From Arbacia lixula (lineage: Eukaryota > Echinodermata > Echinoidea > Arbacioida > Arbaciidae): a stretch of DNA of 64,000 nt. The position numbers were made by a program, and so were the translations under genes. The DNA lies in NCBI GenBank assembly GCA_963669155.1, contig OZ022576.1:2338746-2402745 (forward strand), read 5' to 3'. Position 1 is the stretch's first letter. Each line of letters starts with the position of its first letter. The notes beneath the pieces were generated by a model. It ran no database searches. It was not told the origin of the DNA and was given only the letters and a program-made list of their open reading frames with translations. Shown here piece after piece: positions 58,301 through 64,000 of this stretch.

Positions 58301-58651
58301 GTTACTACCGCGCCAATCCGTGCTGGCGCCGTGTTCAAACCTTGTTGAGAACGTAGTCACACCGCTATTATTGGGACACGGATCACGGCAAATTGAGAAC
58401 CGGTATGAACCCTACACGTGTTACTACAGCGCCAATCCGTGCTGGCGCTGTGTTCAAAGCTTATTGAGAACGTAGTAACACCGCTATTATTGGGACACGG
58501 ATCACGGCAAATTGAGAACCGGTATGAACCCTACACGTGTTACTACAGCGCCAATCCGTGCTGGCGCCGTGTTCAAGCCGTGTTAAGAACGTAGTCACAC
58601 CGTCATCATTCGGACACGGTTCAAGCCGGCCTGAGAACTGCCACGAACCGC
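58301..58651. repeat. Three-copy 119-bp tandem repeat with nested inverted repeats
   Basis: The anchor GTTACTAC starts at 58301, 58420 and 58539, an exact 119-base period. Each unit carries GCGCCAATCCGTGCTGGCGC, a hairpin with an 8-nt loop; copy 2 has perfect 9-bp arms (ACAGCGCCA 58426-58434, TGGCGCTGT 58443-58451). Outside it GTGTTACTAC (58419-58428) pairs with GTAGTAACAC (58472-58481) in copy 2, with one mismatch in copies 1 and 3. Related GACACGG, GTTCAA and TTGAGAACG words recur in both halves. 119 is not a multiple of three, so it is non-coding. Copies 1-2 are closest; copy 3 decays after about 58600. Unlike nearby repeats it is GC-balanced and high-complexity. Confidence 0.9.
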
Positions 58652-58914
58652 CATTTACTATTACTCTGTGTGAGCCAAGTGTGCACTTGTCACAAATAAT
58701 ACACACAAATCCCCTTGGGTAGCATTGTAAGTGGCACTGGAAGAATTAAACCGGCGATGTTTCATCGCAGCTTTAGAAACTGATGTGTCGTCTGATCGAT
58801 TTACTGCTGTTTGGAACTTTTTTTCCTCCCTAAAGCTCAGGAGTTCTTTCCTCAACTTGGCCTACATTCCTCATTGTTCCTGATGGGACTCGGCGCCCCT
58901 AATCAGCACAGAGA
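58652..58914. other. Non-coding interval
   Basis: No supported feature. Confidence 0.4.
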
Positions 58915-59290
58915 AATATATGCCTCCTTCTCCATCTTTCTCTCAATCTCCATCCCTCTTTCCTTGTTTTCTCTTTCTCTCTTCCTACTTACTCGTACTC
59001 TATCTCTCGCTTCTACACTCACCCCCTCCCCCTCACCTTCTGTCTTCCGAAGTATATCTCCTTTATTTCTCGCTTGTTCAACCTCACTTTCTAGTTTTAT
59101 GTGTATCTGTACCCATGGGCCTATGTATATATACGTGTCGCCTAAGTTCCCCCTTCTTATATCGCTGATGTCTCTCTATATGCCCCTCTCCCCTCCTCAA
59201 CTTATCTTCCTCTCTTTCGATCATCCTCTCTCTCCCACTCTCTCTCTTCCTCTCTTATCTCCCTCCTCTTCACGTCTCTTCCCACTCTCC
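58915..59290. repeat. Degenerate pyrimidine-rich tract
   Basis: CT-, TTCTC- and CCCTC-rich with frequent breaks. The 183-codon plus frame across it is low-complexity and not believed. Confidence 0.82.
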
Positions 59291-59653
59291 TCTTATCCCC
59301 GCTCTACATTGTGGAGCATCCTTGAGCAGTATCTCTCACACCATCCTATAAAACCTTCATGACAATGGAACTTACACAGTATGTCAAAATGAATCATAAA
59401 AACAAGCCCACAGAAACCGAAGAGTAGCCAATACATTTCGCGATGGTGTCCGCCTCTGTTTTTTTTTTTTTTGCGACCGATGAAGATACTTCTTGTGTTG
59501 CGTCCAGTATTATGTTGAATAATAGGCACGCCATTAAGTGTTGAGCGCGCAAGCTGCTAAGATAGACGGATGTTTGCCGAGCTGAATAGGGTGACTATCA
59601 GTTCCATTGATAAGGAACATGGGCCTCCGATTTAGGGTAGTCATGTAAGCAGA
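59291..59653. other. Non-coding interval
   Basis: T14 run at about 59459-59472. No gene. Confidence 0.4.
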
Positions 59654-59835
59654 CCCCCCCCCCCCCCCGCCCATTTCCCCTTTCTCTATCTCTTTCTTTG
59701 TTTTTCTCGCTCTCCACATATATCGCTCTTCCTCCTCCCTTTTCTCTTTAACTCTCTGTCGTTGTTTGTCCCATCTCTCTCCTCCAATCTCTTTCCCCCT
59801 CCTCCCCTCCTTCTATTTAGTTATTCCGTTATTTG
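59654..59835. repeat. C15 run followed by pyrimidine-rich tract
   Basis: Fifteen C at 59654-59668, then degenerate CTTT/CTCC sequence. Confidence 0.88.
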
Positions 59836-60884
59836 TCTGTAGTTTCATTAAGACAGTGTCCTCTCCTGTCTACCATGTACATCTATCCCGAGTCTTCCTC
59901 CATCTAAGTCATCTCACCATCTACCCATCAACTGACCCAACCCCGACCCCGACCCTCTCACTACCCCTCTGTCCTGCCCACGTCCCCTCCGAGGGGGTTT
60001 AGCTTCTTCCCTCCAAGGGTTTTATCTTCTTCCCTCTGTCCTGGTGACTATTGATCATCCCTCGTATCACTCTACTAATGTCACCGACAAGCGGGGGATA
60101 GATTCTGGTCGAACACAATAGGGGCGTTTTGTGTGATACAGCTGCTATGAAAAGGCTATCGATCGGATACGTGGTAAGATTCGCGTGGTCTTCATTACCC
60201 TCATGGGAGAAGAGCAACCACTGTGTATGTCTTGGATGGGAATTATGCTGTGGTGTACAAGACAAGATGTTCCTGTTGTCATGACAAAGTTTATCGCAAT
60301 AACACCATCAATACTGAGATGGTGTAGTTAGCATTCTCACCCTGGACGGGAGGAGAATGTGAGGGGATCGACGATTACCCCCAAGTCCTATCTGCCTATA
60401 GCAATGTACCGATCTATTATTTGGTTCACCGACTTGATTTCAAACTGTCACCACTTTGTATCCTGTCACTATAATGCGGTTTCCTCTAAAATATACCACG
60501 TGATACTTTGTCCGTTTCCAGTATGTGATCAATATGAATTTGCTACATGGGCGGAGAAGGGGAGGGGGGGGGGGGGCCACCGACACAACGCAGCCCCCCT
60601 TACGTATCATAGTGAACCAGCCTTCACGGGAACAAGATACCGACTAGAGGGGCAACCCCTCCCCTCCAGCCCCCTCCCACTCAAATCACCCTTCTTGGAG
60701 CCCCACTGACCACTGCTGGCAGGAAAGCGGGGTTGTATTAGTTAGAGCTACACGAGTCTGCTGGAAGCACGTGTGTTTGCCCGGATGATAGAGACGTTAT
60801 TGAGGGTTCGTGGGCCTCCCGTCTACATTGATACTCGCGCTGCATCACGGAGCTCTCCAACATTAAAGGAAGATGTACGATGGG
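59836..60884. other. Non-coding interval
   Basis: Short direct repeats (CCTCCGAGGG / CCTCCAAGGG with GTTTTATCTTCTTCCCTC) at about 59987-60037; G13 at 60564-60576. No exon supported. Confidence 0.4.
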
Positions 60885-60964
60885 AGATCTTCTTTCTCTC
60901 TATTATCTCTTTCTGCCCCTCCATCTTGTTTTTGCCCACCTCCAGTCCACTTCTCTCTCTCTCT

Positions 60965-61019
<55 letters not shown>

Positions 61020-61150
61020 TTTCTCTGGCTCTCTCACATCCATTCATCCCGTCTCCAATCCCTTTTCTCTCCCCCTTTTGCCATCTCTCTCCTCGTAAAC
61101 CTACTGTACCTTTCTCTCTTTCTCTCTTTCCCCCTTCATCTCACATCTTC
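60885..61150. repeat. (CT)n microsatellite with pyrimidine flanks
   Basis: A pure CT run of about 45 bases at about 60970-61014 within a longer pyrimidine-rich region. Confidence 0.93.
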
Positions 61151-62154
61151 TTCACATCATACCATTAACTTCCGATCGTTTGCCAGCCCTTTCTTTTTCC
61201 TTTTTTTTTTCATTTCTTTCCATGAATCAACACTCACATCCATATAGCTAAAAGCTCGTGTCATTTTTGTGTTGCAACCTAACGGGAACATTATTTTTCA
61301 CACCTTTCTTCTCATTTTAACGTTGCTAGCCCTTTTCCCCCACTTCTTTCCAGAAACCATCTCTCAACACTCACTCAAAGCTCCTGCCATATTTCTGTTG
61401 CAGCGTAACGGAAACATTGTTTTCACACTCAACGGACACTTGTCCTATTCTCGCGTAGCAAGTAGCCTTTCCTTCAATATAATGTAACATAATGGCTAAC
61501 ATCACGGGTACGAAATTCATTCAGAACTTCACAAATCCCTCGAGAGTTATCATCTTGAAGTGAGTTACAACCTTGTCATTAATGTTTCTCTTTTCACACT
61601 GCTCATCTCACTCATCATTGCATTATTGATTAGTTTATTTGATTTATGATATTTCTTGGTTTCTTATACATGTATTTGCTGCTGTTGTGTAGTCTGTGTT
61701 TATAATTAAATTAGTATATTGAATCAACTTGATTCTTCACCGTCTCGATTTCTCCCATTTTTGTTTACTACTATTTTCCTATGTCAATTTGAGTTATATT
61801 TTCCAGTCGTAGTTTATAACTCATTGAATTATTGATTAGTTTTATTTGATTATGTTATTTCTTGTTTTTGTATACAGGTATTTGTTGTTACTGTATTATC
61901 ATCGTTTGTTTAATGATCCAGTGAGTAAAATAGATACTCGTTGACCTGCATGATTTGTGTTACACTTTCCAGTGGTTATAACTCATTGCATTATTGATAA
62001 GATTTGTTTAACCTATGATAATTATTGCTTTCTCCAACTTTGTTCACCTGTTTTGTTAGTTAACTTTTATCTTAATAAGTTGTTTTTTTTAATGAAGTTC
62101 TGAATGAATGTCTTGATGAAAATCAATACCTCCTACCTCTCTGCCTCACTCCTG
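61151..62154. other. Non-coding interval with a diverged duplication
   Basis: CTCGTGTCATTTTTGTGTTGCAACCTAACGGGAACATT (61255-61292) is echoed by CTCCTGCCATATTTCTGTTGCAGCGTAACGGAAACATT (61381-61418), so a unit of about 126 bases appears to be duplicated. T-rich from 61600 to 62095, including two similar stretches of TTATTGATTAGTTT (61621 and 61830). No gene. Confidence 0.5.
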
Positions 62155-62250
62155 CCCCCCTCCCCCGTCCCCTCTGTCTCTCTGTCTCTCTCTCTCTCTC
62201 TCTCTCGCTCCTCCCTTCCTCTTGTTCCCCCTCTCTTCAACTCTCTCACA
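62155..62250. repeat. CT-rich pyrimidine tract
   Basis: CCCC/CTCT pyrimidines with (CT)n at about 62187-62205. Confidence 0.88.
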
Positions 62251-63796
62251 CCCATCCCGCTCCCCATCTCCATCCACACTCCCCTGATCGAACCATCCCA
62301 TGGCGTGCCTTTCCCGTCCAATCAAGGAGCCAAGATGAAAGATGCCAAGTGCACTGACCAAATCCCCTTCGATATATCGTATCGGGGGTCCTTTCACCCC
62401 ACCCGCTACCCCAAACACTCCACGGCGCTGCCCTGAGCTGCGACCACGGAGCTGCGACCACAGATAAAGTATGTGTGTCAATACGATGACATCCCATTCT
62501 TCGTCTTCCTCTGGACGTCAATAGGAACTGATAAAGAGATGGAAGAGGGCAGTTCTCCAATCATCCGGAGATCGTCCTGGTATGGAGGGGGCGACACAAT
62601 GTCCAGGGGCCGCCCGCCCCCATTAAATACCATAATAGTCAGTGTCATATTTGTATAATCCTTGATAGGAATGGTGTGTGTGTGAGAGCACACAGGCGGG
62701 CGAGGTGGGGGAGCAAGAGAGGAAAGTAAAGAAGAGCGAAAACGAGACAAAAGACAGAAAGACAAACGGGAGAGCACTTGGACATACGGTCATACAAAAA
62801 TATTGTGGAACGGATTCAAGTGAATATGAAATGTGTGAATGGCGCTCGTTTGTTGTTATGGAAGTATTATGGGAGAAATACCATCAGCAATATAGAGAGG
62901 ATAAGGCGATAACGTGTTAACGGATCCACCGCAGTAAATTATTTTATAAAGTCGAAAATGGGTGTATCACATTTGCTACTGGCCTGTCTCCGTAATCCGA
63001 CAGAACTCCCATGATAATATACTTTATGTAATGACAAAATGGTTATTTCTTAATTGCCTTTTGAACAACGTACAGAAATAACCTTCCCCCTTTCCGTTCA
63101 ATCCTACAGCTAAATCCCGAAAACAATAATTCCTGAGTACAATACCGAAGGACAGAAACCAAGCCATCTTTCCCTTCTTGCTCCAGCCAATGTCTAGGTT
63201 TAACCTGGCTGCAATCATGTTTAAGAGCGAGGTTCGCGTTTCGACAGGTAATGAGTTCTACCAAGACACGGGCACGGAGAGTAAACACCGACGAACAGCG
63301 TGCGCGGAGAGAACCATCGGGGCCCGGGCGGGGGAGTTAGGTGGAGTGAAAGGGACAACTACGGCTACCAGGTTGACTTTAGTGGTATCTTCTGATAGAC
63401 TTACATTTATAGTTCAAACGGCGTCTGTTGTTAAAGCTTTCCTTTAGTCGATCGACACGCTGTTGGCTTAATAGTGCAGTGACAGGGTGTTGTCAAATAT
63501 CATTTCACGCGGATCTTGAATGATCACGGGGATAATAACATTACGCGCTATACCTCCATTCGTTCCTCCAAGAGAGTGGGCGGGTAGACTGTATTCAGCT
63601 GAAATTCAAACGGAAATGTAAATATACAGTGCTTCAATTATGAGGAAGCGGAGCGGGTGATGGGCGTTGGAGTCCAACCTTCCCTGTTCAAAGCCGGGAA
63701 CCTTATTATGGCGTGATCCCCTTTAAAGATCCCTCCCCACTTCACCCCCTCAACCCCCACCCACCCCCAACCTCACATAATACACGCGCATATACT
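62251..63796. other. Non-coding interval
   Basis: Contains the short duplication GAGCTGCGACCACG / GAGCTGCGACCACA at 62436-62463. The 63220-63380 part is CpG-rich (CGTGCGCGGAG, GGGGCCCGGGCGGGGG) and may be regulatory. No exon supported. Confidence 0.35.
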
Positions 63797-63805
63797 CACA
63801 CACGT

Positions 63806-63860
<55 letters not shown>

Positions 63861-63925
63861 TACATACACATAAACAAACACATATACACACATACACATA
63901 CATACACACACACACTCATCCATTC
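63797..63925. repeat. (CA)n microsatellite
   Basis: A pure CA run of about 47 bases at 63809-63855, then CATACA/ACACAT variants. Confidence 0.94.
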
Positions 63926-64000
63926 ATGCACTAACAAATGCATACATACGTGTACAGCGTTAAATCTTAATATTCCTTTCTAATTTGCTAATAGTTTCAA

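Noticed and set aside
58209..58475. An 88-codon frame through the 119-bp repeat
   Set aside because: The period is not a multiple of three, so successive copies are read in different frames and the frame is incidental.
63640..63710. tRNA-like 'CCTGTTCAAAGCCGGGAACC'
   Set aside because: No matching acceptor stem, anticodon arm or D-arm could be placed around it.
1..64000. CRISPR arrays, bacterial operons, rRNA genes
   Set aside because: Tandem units are directly adjacent without the spacer pattern of CRISPR; no ribosome-binding or operon structure; no rRNA-like conserved blocks. The window is clearly eukaryotic.

Overview
This is non-coding-dominated eukaryotic DNA, most likely from a marine invertebrate deuterostome; an echinoderm such as a sea urchin is my best guess. 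The clues are about 25 long CT/GA, CA/GT and trinucleotide tracts, 14 C or G homopolymers of 13-20 bases, frequent ACATGTA words, and short inverted-repeat elements with GGGCCC ends like those common in echinoderm and hemichordate genomes. There are no operons, no rRNA and no tRNA that I can see, and no long non-repetitive protein-coding reading frame. Species identity is inference.

The only coding piece I support well is on the minus strand at 30961-31030. It is a 70-nt first coding exon encoding a signal peptide (starts MGRSAFLVV, cleavage likely after ...VSMA) and ends in a consensus GTAAGT donor in phase 1. Its 5' UTR, a possible 5' UTR intron (donor at 31520, acceptor at about 31163) and a CpG-rich promoter with two inverted CCAAT boxes lie at 31031-31720. 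Everything below 30960 therefore reads as the start of a very long first intron (over 30 kb, running off the window). Everything above about 31720 reads as 5' flanking sequence.

Region 1-30960 (presumed first intron): moderately AT-rich sequence broken by CT/GA tracts, a 694-bp piggyBac-like TTAA element (2775-3468), a 2-copy 154-bp repeat (6875-7191) and a 4-copy ~111-bp minisatellite (26649-27092). Several stretches of more balanced base composition could be enhancers. Seven weak plus-strand exon candidates are recorded in the window with low confidence, at 7866, 10672, 17225, 20178, 21713, 24852 and 48512; the 20178 one looks like a THAP relic.

Region 31721-64000 (presumed upstream flank): two GGGCCC-ended MITEs (33337-33476, 37495-37639), a ~600-bp AGT trinucleotide tract (34995-35605), a CpG-rich patch that could be another promoter (36640-37110), a tiny 84-bp TTAA element (48363-48446) and a perfect 25-bp palindrome (50477-50501). 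It also holds an 11-bp polypyrimidine minisatellite (51680-51995), a GC-rich 'TTCACACGG' MITE candidate (52440-52835), an E2F-like site cluster (57051-57134) and a 3-copy 119-bp tandem repeat with nested inverted repeats (58301-58651). The last is the most structurally distinctive object here.

Nothing in the window forms a gene cluster or pathway. The biology visible is one secreted or membrane protein gene with a huge first intron, its regulatory DNA, and a dense load of satellites and small DNA transposons.
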